From: an uncultured Collinsella sp.
GTDB lineage: Bacteria; Actinomycetota; Coriobacteriia; Coriobacteriales; Coriobacteriaceae
NCBI GenBank assembly: GCA_902464175.1
Contig: CABQHZ010000002.1
Location: forward strand, 1 to 43,840
Direction of reading: 5' to 3'
DNA length: 43,840 nucleotides
This document shows positions 24,680-32,469 of this stretch, piece by piece (the first letter of the stretch is position 1; every line of letters starts with the position of its first letter). The position numbers were made by a program, and so were the translations under genes. The notes below the pieces were generated by a model, which did no database searches, was not told the origin of the DNA, and saw nothing but the letters and a program-made list of their open reading frames with translations.

Positions 24680-24889
24680 CCTATGGCGTCCGACATCGCG
24701 TCGGGCGTCCATAGCACTTGGGGACCGGGCGGCCTCGGACCCGTCATGCCGCGGGCCGTTGGGGAGCCCGCTTGCGCGAGGCCCGGTCCCAGAGGCGGCG
24801 CCCGAGCCGGGCCGCCGCCTGCGGGGGATCCCCCGCGCCCCTAGAGAGACGCGCCCGCCGCGCGGCGGGCCCGAGGAAAGGAATCCGCC
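24680..24889 (+). other. Candidate origin of transfer (oriT): five dyads in 210 bp
   Basis: No gene fits. Dyads: an imperfect CTATGG...CCATAG hairpin at about 24681-24714; GGGACCGGGC (24721) with GCCCGGTCCC (24781); GCGGGC (24751) with GCCCGC (24765); GCGGGGGATCCCCCGC (24821-24836); GCCCGCCGCGCGGCGGGC (24853-24870). The position directly before mobC and the relaxase is typical for oriT of MOBP systems. One of the last hairpins may act as a terminator for parAB instead. Confidence 0.55.
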
Positions 24890-25336
24890 ATGGAAGAGGA
24901 AGCCGGCGCCGCCAAAGGCAAGGAGCGCCGCGTCACGTTCCGCATGGAGGGAGGCGACTACGACGCGCTCTGCGAGCGGTGCGAGCGCGCCGGGCTCAGC
25001 AAGTCGGAGTACCTGCGCTACCTCGTGCGCATACCGCTGTCGACTGAGGCCAACGCGGGAGACGAGCACCGCATACTCGTGGACCGCAGGGCCCTGTGGG
25101 CGATGTCGCGCGAGCTCACGAAGTGGGGCTACCACTACAACCAGGCCGTGCACGCGATGAACCTCATCAACTTCCACGCCCGCCATGGGCGCGTCGACCG
25201 CGACCTCGTCGCGGGGAGCGTCCCGACGATCGAGCGGGAGCTCGCCGACGTGAACGCCGCGGCCCGCGAGATGGCGGCCGAGCTCGGGCGCATCGGGGCC
25301 GACTCGCTCGTGGAGGGCTCGCCATGCCGATCCTGA
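24890..25336 (+). CDS. mobC: MobC-type relaxosome accessory protein
   Basis: A 148-residue protein. N-terminal ribbon-helix-helix (RRVTFRMEGGDYDALCERCE, GLSKSEYLRYLV) followed by the MobC helical domain (LWAMSRELTKWGYHYNQAVH, typical KxGxNxNQ-like core). It binds near oriT and helps the relaxase open the DNA. It overlaps the relaxase start by 13 nt, so the two are coupled. AGGAAAGGAA precedes the ATG. Confidence 0.85.
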   Translation: MEEEAGAAKGKERRVTFRMEGGDYDALCERCERAGLSKSEYLRYLVRIPLSTEANAGDEHRILVDRRALWAMSRELTKWGYHYNQAVHAMNLINFHARHGRVDRDLVAGSVPTIERELADVNAAAREMAAELGRIGADSLVEGSPCRS

Positions 25337-26595
25337 AGCCGATAAGCGGCCACGGCTCGACGGGCGGCATCCGCCGCTACCTCGAGAAGGGAGGCCGCGC
25401 CCTGGCGCGCGACCTGTTCAACCTGAGCTACGACGAGCGCGACGCCGGCGCGCTGGGGGAAGACGCCAAGGAGGCCTGCGCCTGGGACGCCGAGATGGAC
25501 GCCACGCGCGCCGCCCTCGGCACGGACGCGCCCTGGAGGGGAAAGCCCGCGCGCACGTTCAAGCACTTCGTGCTCTCGCCGGACCCCGGCGACGACATCG
25601 ACCTGGCTGCGCTGCGCGAGCTCGCGTGCTCGTGGGCGCTCAAGCACTTCGGCGACCACGAGATCGCCATCGTCTACCACGACGACAACGCCCGCGGCAT
25701 ACCTCACGCGCACATCGTCGTGAACAACGCCAACCTCCGCACCGGCTACCGCATGCAGACCCAGCACCCCGAGGACCTCAACCGAGACCTTCAGGACATG
25801 GCGCGCGAGCGCGGGCTGTCGGGGCTCTCCAACGACCGGGCTCCCGAATCGCCGTCGAAGGCGCGCGGGCGCGCGGGCGCGGGCGGGCCCAGGAGCCGCA
25901 GGAGCGTCTACCTGGGCCGGGCCGAGAAGGAGATCATGCGCTCGGGCGGCTATTCGTGGGTCGGCGACATCCGCGCCCGCGTCGCGCTCGCCAAGACCAC
26001 GGCGCGCGACGAGGCGGAGTTCCTCGGCGTCCTCGACGCCCTGGGCGTGCACGTCGCCGACAACTCGGCGAAGGCGCGGCGGGACGACTGGGTGTTCAGC
26101 CTGGCCGAGGAGCCGTCCAAGAAGGTAAGCGGCGAGCGGCTGGGGTTCGTCTACGGCAAGGAGATGCTCCGCCGGCGATTCGAGCGCGAGGGCGCCTACC
26201 GTCCCACGGACGCGAGCACCGCGCGCATCCGCGAGGCCGCCGAGCGGGCCCTCGAGCTCAACGACCTCTCGGAGCTGAGCAGGCTCTCCTCGGCGCTCGA
26301 GACCTGCGCGAAGTTCGACGTCGAGTCCATCGAGGAGTTCGGGCTCAGGATGGCGACGCTCGAGCGCCGAGGCCAGGCGGGCGGCGAGGGGTACCGCCGC
26401 CTAGAGACTGCGCGCGCCTACATGGCGGAGAACGGCCTCATGCCCCTCAAGACCCGCTACGGGAACGGTGAAGGGCGCGGCGAAGCCGGCGGCAACCAGC
26501 GCGGCAGCCGGCATGAGGACGAGCGGCAGCGCATCCTCGCCGCCGAGCGGCAGCGGGCCCAGCAGGACCAGCGCAGGGAGAGGGGCCGGAGATGA
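25324..26595 (+). CDS. MOBP-type relaxase
   Basis: A 423-residue relaxase that nicks oriT and leads the strand into the recipient. The N-terminus has the likely nucleophile Y20 (GIRRYLEKG) and the metal-binding HxH motif RGIPHAHIVVNNA (H128, H130), with HFVLSPDP before it, as in the Relaxase/Mobilisation nuclease family. The C-terminal third is helical and ends in an Arg/Gln-rich tail (RQRAQQDQRRERGRR) that could act as a type IV secretion signal (inference). Start ATG at 25324 lies in mobC; the longer upstream frame is a shadow of mobC. Confidence 0.92.
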   Translation: MPILKPISGHGSTGGIRRYLEKGGRALARDLFNLSYDERDAGALGEDAKEACAWDAEMDATRAALGTDAPWRGKPARTFKHFVLSPDPGDDIDLAALRELACSWALKHFGDHEIAIVYHDDNARGIPHAHIVVNNANLRTGYRMQTQHPEDLNRDLQDMARERGLSGLSNDRAPESPSKARGRAGAGGPRSRRSVYLGRAEKEIMRSGGYSWVGDIRARVALAKTTARDEAEFLGVLDALGVHVADNSAKARRDDWVFSLAEEPSKKVSGERLGFVYGKEMLRRRFEREGAYRPTDASTARIREAAERALELNDLSELSRLSSALETCAKFDVESIEEFGLRMATLERRGQAGGEGYRRLETARAYMAENGLMPLKTRYGNGEGRGEAGGNQRGSRHEDERQRILAAERQRAQQDQRRERGRR

Positions 26596-27146
26596 TGGTG
26601 AGGATAGAGTACGAGGGCGGCAGGACGACGCTGTTCGACACGCTCTCGTTCACGGAGGGGTCGCCGTTCTCCGGCGCGAACATGCTCACGGAGTTCGAGC
26701 TCGAGATGCGCGAGGAGCCCGAGAAGGGGCTCTGGCTCACGGCGAACTGGCACCAGGTGCGCGACGACTGGCGCGCTGACGCGCCCGCGGACGGCATCCC
26801 GGCGGCGCGCAGGTCCCGCGGGTGGCGCTTCATGCTGGCCTCGGAGGCCGAGCTCGGGCGAGCCCGCCGCGTCCTGCTCGACGGCGACGAGGCGTTCGCC
26901 CGGGTGCGGGGCTATCTATGTGATGCCGCTGCGATTTGCGCTTGCTACCGCGAGCACGTGGGCCCTCCCTCAAAACCGCTGAAGTCGCAGATAAGGGACC
27001 TGCAGCGCGCTCTTGGGAGGGCGGAGGTCCCGGGCGTGCCCGACGAGCTGGCGAGGCTGCTCGTGGAAGAGAAGGAAGAGGGCGCCGAGGAGGGCGCCCG
27101 CAAGGTCAAGGAAGATTGGGGTGACGTCGATGAAGAGGCTTGGTAG
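26592..27146 (+). CDS. Hypothetical protein downstream of the relaxase
   Basis: A 184-residue soluble protein. Its first half has alternating beta-like segments (IEYEGGRTTLFDTLSF); the second half is helical with a Glu/Lys-rich end. Its ATG overlaps the relaxase stop (ATGA), so it is in the mobilisation operon and probably assists DNA processing or its control. No named family recognised. Confidence 0.6.
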   Translation: MMVRIEYEGGRTTLFDTLSFTEGSPFSGANMLTEFELEMREEPEKGLWLTANWHQVRDDWRADAPADGIPAARRSRGWRFMLASEAELGRARRVLLDGDEAFARVRGYLCDAAAICACYREHVGPPSKPLKSQIRDLQRALGRAEVPGVPDELARLLVEEKEEGAEEGARKVKEDWGDVDEEAW

Positions 27147-27225
27147 GTTCCTCATGGCGGCGCTTAAGGTCACGCTGGGCTTTTTCGTCTGGCTGTTCCG
27201 TGCCGTGTTCAAGTGGGTGATGTGA
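27130..27225 (+). CDS. 31-residue cationic membrane microprotein
   Basis: A single hydrophobic helix with basic residues at both ends (MKRLGRFLMAALKV, then GFFVWLFRAVFKWVM). It overlaps the previous gene by 17 nt in another frame and is followed at once by a strong terminator. The profile fits a type I-toxin-like or small regulatory membrane peptide. GGGGTGA, about 7 nt before the ATG, is a modest ribosome-binding site. Too short for homology by eye. Confidence 0.5.
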   Translation: MKRLGRFLMAALKVTLGFFVWLFRAVFKWVM

Positions 27226-27227
27226 GA

Positions 27228-27256
27228 AGAGGCGGGCAATTGCCCGCCTCTTTCCG
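27228..27256. terminator. Bidirectional terminator between convergent transfer operons
   Basis: A 24-bp perfect palindrome (AGAGGCGGGCAA and its complement) followed on the plus strand by TTTCC. It separates the rightward mobilisation operon from the long leftward operon. Confidence 0.75.
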
Positions 27257-27280
27257 TTGTGCGATTTCGATTTCCCACGG

Positions 27281-27376
27281 CTAGTCCCGGTCGTCGTCGC
27301 CGGCTGCGCAGCAGGCGTAGGCCGTGAGCGTGAGGAGCCCCATGAGGAGCCCTATTCCGAAGGGCGCTAATCCCAT
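27281..27376 (-). CDS. 31-residue membrane microprotein, last gene of the transfer operon
   Basis: One hydrophobic segment (GLAPFGIGLLMGLLTLTAYA) then CC and an acidic GDDDRD tail. GGAGG lies 7 nt before the ATG at 27376, which overlaps the sortase stop by 10 nt. The good ribosome-binding site and coupling argue that it is translated. It might be a small anchor for the sortase or pilus machinery (inference). Confidence 0.6.
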   Translation of the reverse strand: MGLAPFGIGLLMGLLTLTAYACCAAGDDDRD

Positions 27377-28083
27377 CCTTCCACCTCCTTCGCGTAGACG
27401 ACGGTGCGCGAGTTGCTCGTCTGGTAGCTGCACGTCACGAAGGCCCAGGCCTGCGCGACGTCCGAAGGCTCTTCCAGGACGACCTCGCACCGGGACAATT
27501 TGTCCCCGAGGTAGGCGGCGAGCTCCGCCGCGTCGGCGAAGTCGGTCCGCTTGCCCTCCGAGCTCGCGTCGACCACGTCGGCCGCGAAGACCTTGAGCTC
27601 GATCGCCTTCTCGCGGGTGTAGACCCGGATGGTGCGGTGCCCCTCGGCGAAGTCGCGCGACGAGTACTGCGCGAGCGGCGCGAACATGGTGCCGTCGGAC
27701 ATGTGGTGCCCGTAGACGATGACGAGCGGGCTCTCGGCACCCTGCGCGCACCCGGCATCTATGTAGGGAGCGCCCCACGCGGATCTTTCGCCGCCGGCGT
27801 CGTGCGTGAGGTAGAAGTCGGGCGATTCGGGCCGGCCCTGGACGATCGGGTAGTCGACGGTCGTGCCCGGCACGCGCACCCAAGCGACGACGGAGGCGGG
27901 AAGGGCGTCCCAGTCGATGCCGCCTCCCGTCTCTTGAGCCTCCATTGTCGCGTCCTCTTCCGCAGTAGGCACCTCGTGCACCTCGTAAGGGTTCCTCTCG
28001 GACAGCGGCAGGACGGCGAGCGCCCCCATCGCCAGCAACGCCACGGCAATGGCGAGCGCCGTGGCGGCTTTCCCTTTGTTCAT
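27367..28083 (-). CDS. Class B-like sortase
   Basis: A 238-residue transpeptidase that anchors surface proteins. N-terminal membrane anchor (residues 5-27); catalytic His in VIVYGHHMSDGTMF; catalytic Cys in FVTCSYQTSNSRTVVYA with Arg seven residues on (the TCxxxxxxxR type). Late domain order and the VPGTTVDYPIVQG stretch match class B sortases. Its neighbour upstream is a surface protein with a sorting signal, so the two form a substrate-enzyme pair. Its Shine-Dalgarno lies inside a hairpin (see regulatory entry). The sequence encoding DKLS contains a GGGACAATTTGTCCC palindrome. Confidence 0.88.
   Translation of the reverse strand: MNKGKAATALAIAVALLAMGALAVLPLSERNPYEVHEVPTAEEDATMEAQETGGGIDWDALPASVVAWVRVPGTTVDYPIVQGRPESPDFYLTHDAGGERSAWGAPYIDAGCAQGAESPLVIVYGHHMSDGTMFAPLAQYSSRDFAEGHRTIRVYTREKAIELKVFAADVVDASSEGKRTDFADAAELAAYLGDKLSRCEVVLEEPSDVAQAWAFVTCSYQTSNSRTVVYAKEVEGWD
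27492..27506. repeat. GGGACAATTTGTCCC palindrome, copy 1 (in the sortase gene)
   Basis: A 7-bp inverted repeat around one base, identical in three places in the element. The coding strand reads Asp-Lys-Leu-Ser with AAA and TTG codons, which are rare among these GC-rich genes, so DNA-level selection is likely. Confidence 0.75.
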
Positions 28084-28084
28084 G

Positions 28085-28132
28085 TCCTCCCCCGTTCGCA
28101 GGGGAGGCCCCGGGCGAGCGCCCAGGGCCTCC
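28085..28132 (-). promoter_or_regulatory. Hairpin hiding the sortase ribosome-binding site
   Basis: On the minus strand CCTCCCC (28101-28107) can pair with GGGGAGG (28086-28092), which is the Shine-Dalgarno next to the sortase ATG. An alternative upstream stem, GGAGGCCC/GGGCCTCC (28103-28132), shares bases with it, so the two structures are mutually exclusive. Confidence 0.5.
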
Positions 28133-28155
28133 GGTTCGGTATCGATGCGGCGCCG

Positions 28156-30885
28156 CTACTCTTCCGGCTCTTCGTCTGCCGCGTCCTTGCTTGCGCCGGC
28201 CGTCTTGCGCTTGCGGTACGCGAGCGCCCCGCCCGCACCCGCCGCAGCTGCCAGAGCGATGCCCGCGGCCACGGCGTAGCCGGTGCCGTCGGGGGCGTCG
28301 GCCCCGGTCTTGGCGTAGGGCTCCTCGGGGACCTCGGGCGTGCCGGGGTTGTCCACGACGACGCTCTGCTCGGCGGAGTCGATGTCCTCGTGGGCCGCCA
28401 CGACGTTGCCGGCGGAGTCCAGGACCTTCTCGAAGACGACGAGCTCGTCTCCCTCGGCCAGGCCCTCGGTATCGAACTCGAAGGTCACCTCGACGGTGCC
28501 GGAGGGTGCCTCGGGCTCGAAGGGCGTGCGCGCGGTCACCTCGTTGCCGTCCTTGTCGAGGAACGGCTCTCCGGTGCCCTTGTCCATGAGCGTGCCCACG
28601 GCGATGTAGGTCTCGCCGGGGACGAGGCCCTTGTAGGCCACCGTGTCGATGACCTTGGCCTTGCCGGCCTCGATGACCTGGTCGCCGTCGGCGGCGTCGG
28701 CCGCCTGCGTGCCCACCTCGACGGCGACGTGGACTGTCTGGCCCTCGTCGGAGAGGTCCGCGTGCGACGCCACCTCGGCCTCGTCCTTGCGTAGGCTCTC
28801 GAACGCGACCAGGTCGCGGCCGCCGAGCAGGCTCGCGTCGAAGGCGATCTCGACGTCCTGGCTGCCGGTCGAGAGCGCGGGGGCGAACTCGGCCTTGGCC
28901 TCCACGGGCACGCCCGAGGCGTCGGCCACGGGCTCGCCGGTCGCCTTGTCGACGAGGGTGGCCGAGAGCTCGTACTCCTCGCCGGCCTTCAGGCCCTCGT
29001 AGGCGACCGCGTCGACGACCTTGGCCACGGCGTCGGCCGAGACGTCCTTGTCGCCGTCCGCCCCGTCCTTTGCCGTGGTGGAGATGCGCGGGCCCTCCTG
29101 GTCGTCGAGGCCCATCCACACGGCCTTCGCGACCGTCGAGTCGCGATCGATCCAGAAGCTCCTCGTGATGAGCTCGAGGCCCTCGTTGGCATCGCAGCGC
29201 AGCTCGGTCATGGTGTAGGCGCCGTACGGCAGGGCCGCCAGCGAGTCGTCGACCGGCGCCGAGGAGCCGTCCTCGCCGAGCGAGAACCAGATGCCGGCCT
29301 TCGGGTCCATGTCGGCGGCAGCAATCGGGCCCTCATGGCCGAGCAGGGCGTCGTTGGCGTTGGTGTCCCTCGAGTGCCTGTTCCAGCTGCTCGAGGTCGA
29401 CGCGTCGCCGTTGCGGTCCGTCACCAGCACGTGCGTCTCGCCGGTGGCCGCGTTCTCGATGGCGAACGGGACCATGAGGCCGGCGTTGTCGGACTCGCTC
29501 TTCTTGGAGAGCTCGAGATCGTTGCGCACCACCTGGTCGCGGAACTCGAGCGCGGCGCCGTCCGCGGAGGCGCTCACGATCTCGCCGCCGGTGCGGACCT
29601 CGAAGGTGCGGGGCTCGCCGTCGGTTAGCAGGTAGCTCCCGTTCGTCGCCGTCTCCCGCACGTCGTAGGTTCCGTACGGCAGTGCGCCGGCCGCGGTCTG
29701 CGCGGTGTAGGCGCCGGCCTCGTCGTTCCATGCGGTGGTCAGCGTGGCCACGGCTTCGCCCGGCTCGCGCCATTCGCCGTCAACGAGGACCTTGTGCGCC
29801 GAGCGGTTCGTGACGGTGAACTCGATCCCGTCGAGGCCGGGGTGCTCGCCAGGCGCCTCCTTGTGGCCGCTGCCCGCGAGCGCCTCGGACGCCTGCAGCT
29901 CCTTGTCGGACTTGGTCACCTGCACGCCGCCGCGGAAGACCTCGTCGGTCACGGGGTCGCCCGTGAGGTCGCGCACCTCGTCGGCCTTCACGGTGAACGC
30001 GACGGAGGCGTCGCTGGCGTCATAGCCCTCGGGCGCGCCGGACTCGACGATGCGGTAATTGCCCGCGGGAAGTGCGTCGGCGCCGGTCGCGGCGACGTGC
30101 GACCCGTCCTCGGGCGCGGTCTTGATCGTGGCGCATACCTCGCCGTCGGCGTAGTACTTGCCGCCGACCAGCACGTAGCGGCCGGTCTCGTTAACGACGG
30201 AGAAGCTCGCGCCGTCGAGCGAGGCGTCGCCCTGGGGCTCCGCGCCCGCCTCGGAGTCCGTTTTGGCGACCTTGACTCCGCCCGTGGACCAGCTGAAGCT
30301 CACGAGCGTCTGGGAGCCGCCGCCGGTCCTGACGCAGAACGCCTCGAACCCGGCGGATACCTTGCCGGCGCCCGCCTTCATCTTGGCGAAGGTCCCGCCG
30401 ATCAGCTCGGATTTCGCCCAGGAGGCGAACTCGGAGCTCGTGCCGTGCGTGGCCGCCGACTCGGACCCCGAGTAGGCGTAGGCGATGAGCACGTGGCTCG
30501 CAGCCGCGTACTTGGCGTCGTCCCAGCCGCCGCCGTCGTACCAGCTGCCCGGGAACATCGACGCGTCGAAGCCGGGAGAGCCGAACGAGTACCAGATTGC
30601 CGCGGTCACGTCGCCGCTCGGCACGGGGCTCGTCGAGTAGGAGCCCGGCGCGGGCGTCGGGGACGAGGGCTCGGCGCAGTAGGCGATGTTCCCGTCGGCG
30701 CTCATCCATGTGGTGGCGAAGCCGCCGTAGGGGATCTTGCCGCCTATGGACACGTCGACCGTGCTCGGCGCGGCGTAGGCGGGCGAGGTCGCCACGGAGG
30801 CGAGCAGCGCCCCCGCCGCCAGGATGAGCGCCATGGCGCATCGGAGGAGCTTTTCCTGCAGGGTGCAGTCTTTCGCTGCGTTCAT
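28156..30885 (-). CDS. Sortase-anchored VaFE/SpaA-type surface adhesin
   Basis: A 909-residue wall-anchored protein. It has a signal peptide (to about A39, SPAYAA), and an N-terminal domain with C70 in AYCAEPSS that resembles thioester-type adhesin heads, though the usual Gln before AIW is replaced (DVTAAIW). Three SpaA/Cna-B-like domains follow (starting GVKVAKTDS, GVQVTKSDK and NDLELSKKS). Then come two VaFE repeats (LVAFESLRKDEAEVASHADL; LVVFEKVLDSAGNVVAAHED). The C-terminal sorting signal is PYAKTGAD, a hydrophobic helix and a RKRK tail. This is not a canonical LPXTG. It probably mediates mating-pair contact or host attachment (inference). Confidence 0.85.
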   Translation of the reverse strand: MNAAKDCTLQEKLLRCAMALILAAGALLASVATSPAYAAPSTVDVSIGGKIPYGGFATTWMSADGNIAYCAEPSSPTPAPGSYSTSPVPSGDVTAAIWYSFGSPGFDASMFPGSWYDGGGWDDAKYAAASHVLIAYAYSGSESAATHGTSSEFASWAKSELIGGTFAKMKAGAGKVSAGFEAFCVRTGGGSQTLVSFSWSTGGVKVAKTDSEAGAEPQGDASLDGASFSVVNETGRYVLVGGKYYADGEVCATIKTAPEDGSHVAATGADALPAGNYRIVESGAPEGYDASDASVAFTVKADEVRDLTGDPVTDEVFRGGVQVTKSDKELQASEALAGSGHKEAPGEHPGLDGIEFTVTNRSAHKVLVDGEWREPGEAVATLTTAWNDEAGAYTAQTAAGALPYGTYDVRETATNGSYLLTDGEPRTFEVRTGGEIVSASADGAALEFRDQVVRNDLELSKKSESDNAGLMVPFAIENAATGETHVLVTDRNGDASTSSSWNRHSRDTNANDALLGHEGPIAAADMDPKAGIWFSLGEDGSSAPVDDSLAALPYGAYTMTELRCDANEGLELITRSFWIDRDSTVAKAVWMGLDDQEGPRISTTAKDGADGDKDVSADAVAKVVDAVAYEGLKAGEEYELSATLVDKATGEPVADASGVPVEAKAEFAPALSTGSQDVEIAFDASLLGGRDLVAFESLRKDEAEVASHADLSDEGQTVHVAVEVGTQAADAADGDQVIEAGKAKVIDTVAYKGLVPGETYIAVGTLMDKGTGEPFLDKDGNEVTARTPFEPEAPSGTVEVTFEFDTEGLAEGDELVVFEKVLDSAGNVVAAHEDIDSAEQSVVVDNPGTPEVPEEPYAKTGADAPDGTGYAVAAGIALAAAAGAGGALAYRKRKTAGASKDAADEEPEE

Positions 30886-30897
30886 CTTTCCGCCTCC

Positions 30898-31356
30898 CTA
30901 TCTCTCGACGCTTCGCTGGGCGCGGGGCGCCTCGTGCTCGGCGGCGCGGCTCGCCTGGCGGGCGTGCTCGGCGCGCTCCGCGAGGTAGCGCGAGCGCCCT
31001 GCGTCAACGGCCTCCTTGAGCTGCGCCGGCATGACCTTCACGGTGTCCTTGACCGCGCGGCCGCCCTCGTCGAGCTCGGGCTGGCCGTCCGGGCCCATCA
31101 CCGTCTTCCTCAGCCACACCTCGCGGTTCGCGAGCAGCGGTATGTCTCTGAAGTCGGCCCCCTTGAAGCGGCTCTCGTTCACGAACATGGGGCTGAACTC
31201 GTAGCCTCCCACGTCCACGCCGTCGACGACGGTGCCCTTGGGAAGGGTCGCCGAGTTGAAGGTCCTGGCCTCGCCGGTCGCGCGGTCGGTGTACTCGATG
31301 CCCTCGCGCACGAAGCTCTTGTGCAGCGAGAGGTACACGTTCTTCCTCTCTTCCAT
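30898..31356 (-). CDS. Hypothetical ICE protein with shared Arg/Ala-rich C-terminal tail
   Basis: A 152-residue protein. The first 90 residues form a conserved-looking domain (KNVYLSLHKSFVREGIEYTD, then GYEFSPMFVNESRFKG) that I do not recognise. The C-terminus (LAERAEHARQASRAAEHE) matches the tails of two other element proteins at 39801 and 40409. AAGGAGG precedes the ATG at 31356. It lies between virB6 and the adhesin in the transfer operon. Confidence 0.65.
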   Translation of the reverse strand: MEERKNVYLSLHKSFVREGIEYTDRATGEARTFNSATLPKGTVVDGVDVGGYEFSPMFVNESRFKGADFRDIPLLANREVWLRKTVMGPDGQPELDEGGRAVKDTVKVMPAQLKEAVDAGRSRYLAERAEHARQASRAAEHEAPRAQRSVER

Positions 31357-31465
31357 GTCTTTCCTCCTTTTCGTTTTCAATCGGTCCTTGTCTTCATCCG
31401 CCGGGACGCGTGCCCCGGCGCGGCGCCCCTATCTCATGGCGACCGCCCCCTTCCTCGCTTTTCCG

Positions 31466-32467
31466 CTAGAAGCCGCTCACGATGTCGCGTGCCCAGGAGC
31501 CGCTCTTCACGAGGGCCAGGATGAGCAGCACGCACATGGCCAGGTACTGCAGCGCGTAGGTGAGCCCGTTCGCGACCGCGTCGGCCGGGGTGCCCGTCCC
31601 GGGGTTCGCCCCGGTGAGCCCGCCGAGCACGAGCGGGAACGATATGAGCAGCACGAGGATGATGACGCCGGCGATGCAGACCGCCCCGAAGCTCTTCAGG
31701 TAGCCAAGGCCTATCTGGCGCGTGGCGTCCATGCCGAGGAACGCCAGCGGGATCGGGGCGAACGCGGCCATGATGTAGAGCTGGAGCGCGCGGGCCCAGC
31801 AGACCACGAGGGCGACGACGTAGGCCGCCAGCACCACGACCCAGCTGATGAGGCTCACGACGAGCATGGCGATGAGCGACGGGATGTCGTCGTCGGTGGT
31901 GACGACGGACACCTCGGGCAGGTCGAGCGCGCCTCCGGCGCCGAAGAGCGCCTCGACTCGGTCGATGGCGAGCCCGCAGACCTCGTAGATCGACGCCATC
32001 AGGTCGAAGCTGTTCTGTATGAGGAACAGGAACACGGCGAAGAACACGAGGAGGAAAACGACCTCCTTGACGCCGGGAAGGCTCTGGCTGCCGTCCATGC
32101 GCTGGGATATCTCGATGAGCTTCAGGGTGAAGACCAGGCCGAGCACCCCGCACCCGATCGGCAGGATGGCAACCTGCCACACGCCCCGGGCGACGTCGTG
32201 CATGGTCAGGTCGCTCGAGCTCGTGAGCATGTGCGCGAAGTCGGCCGAGAGGATCCCGTTCGCGCCGATCGACCCGAGCACGCCCGTCTGCGCCTTGAAC
32301 ATCCAGTTGCAGCAGTCGCGCAGAAGGCCGCACAGCCAATCGTTGACGTCCCCGGCGATGTCGGCGTATGCCGGCTGTGCGGGGACGAGCAGGAGCGCGC
32401 AGAGGGCGAATGCCGTCGCGGCGGAGATGGCGAACGCCCTTCGGCGTCGCGATTCAAGCGCTCGCAC
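31466..32467 (-). CDS. VirB6/TrbL-type conjugation channel membrane protein
   Basis: A 333-residue polytopic membrane protein. Signal-like start (FALCALLLVPAQPAYA), a Cys-containing loop, then at least six hydrophobic segments (around LPIGCGVLGLVFTL, EVVFLLVFFAVFLFL, MLVVSLISWVVVLAAYVVAL, CIAGVIILVLLISFPLVL, and the C-terminal MCVLLILAL). It likely forms the inner-membrane pore of the type IV secretion system. I chose the GTG at 32467 because GGAGGTGATG lies 6-8 nt before it; the track's longer frame is a shadow of the upstream gene. Confidence 0.85.
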   Translation of the reverse strand: MRALESRRRRAFAISAATAFALCALLLVPAQPAYADIAGDVNDWLCGLLRDCCNWMFKAQTGVLGSIGANGILSADFAHMLTSSSDLTMHDVARGVWQVAILPIGCGVLGLVFTLKLIEISQRMDGSQSLPGVKEVVFLLVFFAVFLFLIQNSFDLMASIYEVCGLAIDRVEALFGAGGALDLPEVSVVTTDDDIPSLIAMLVVSLISWVVVLAAYVVALVVCWARALQLYIMAAFAPIPLAFLGMDATRQIGLGYLKSFGAVCIAGVIILVLLISFPLVLGGLTGANPGTGTPADAVANGLTYALQYLAMCVLLILALVKSGSWARDIVSGF

Positions 32468-32469
32468 GG

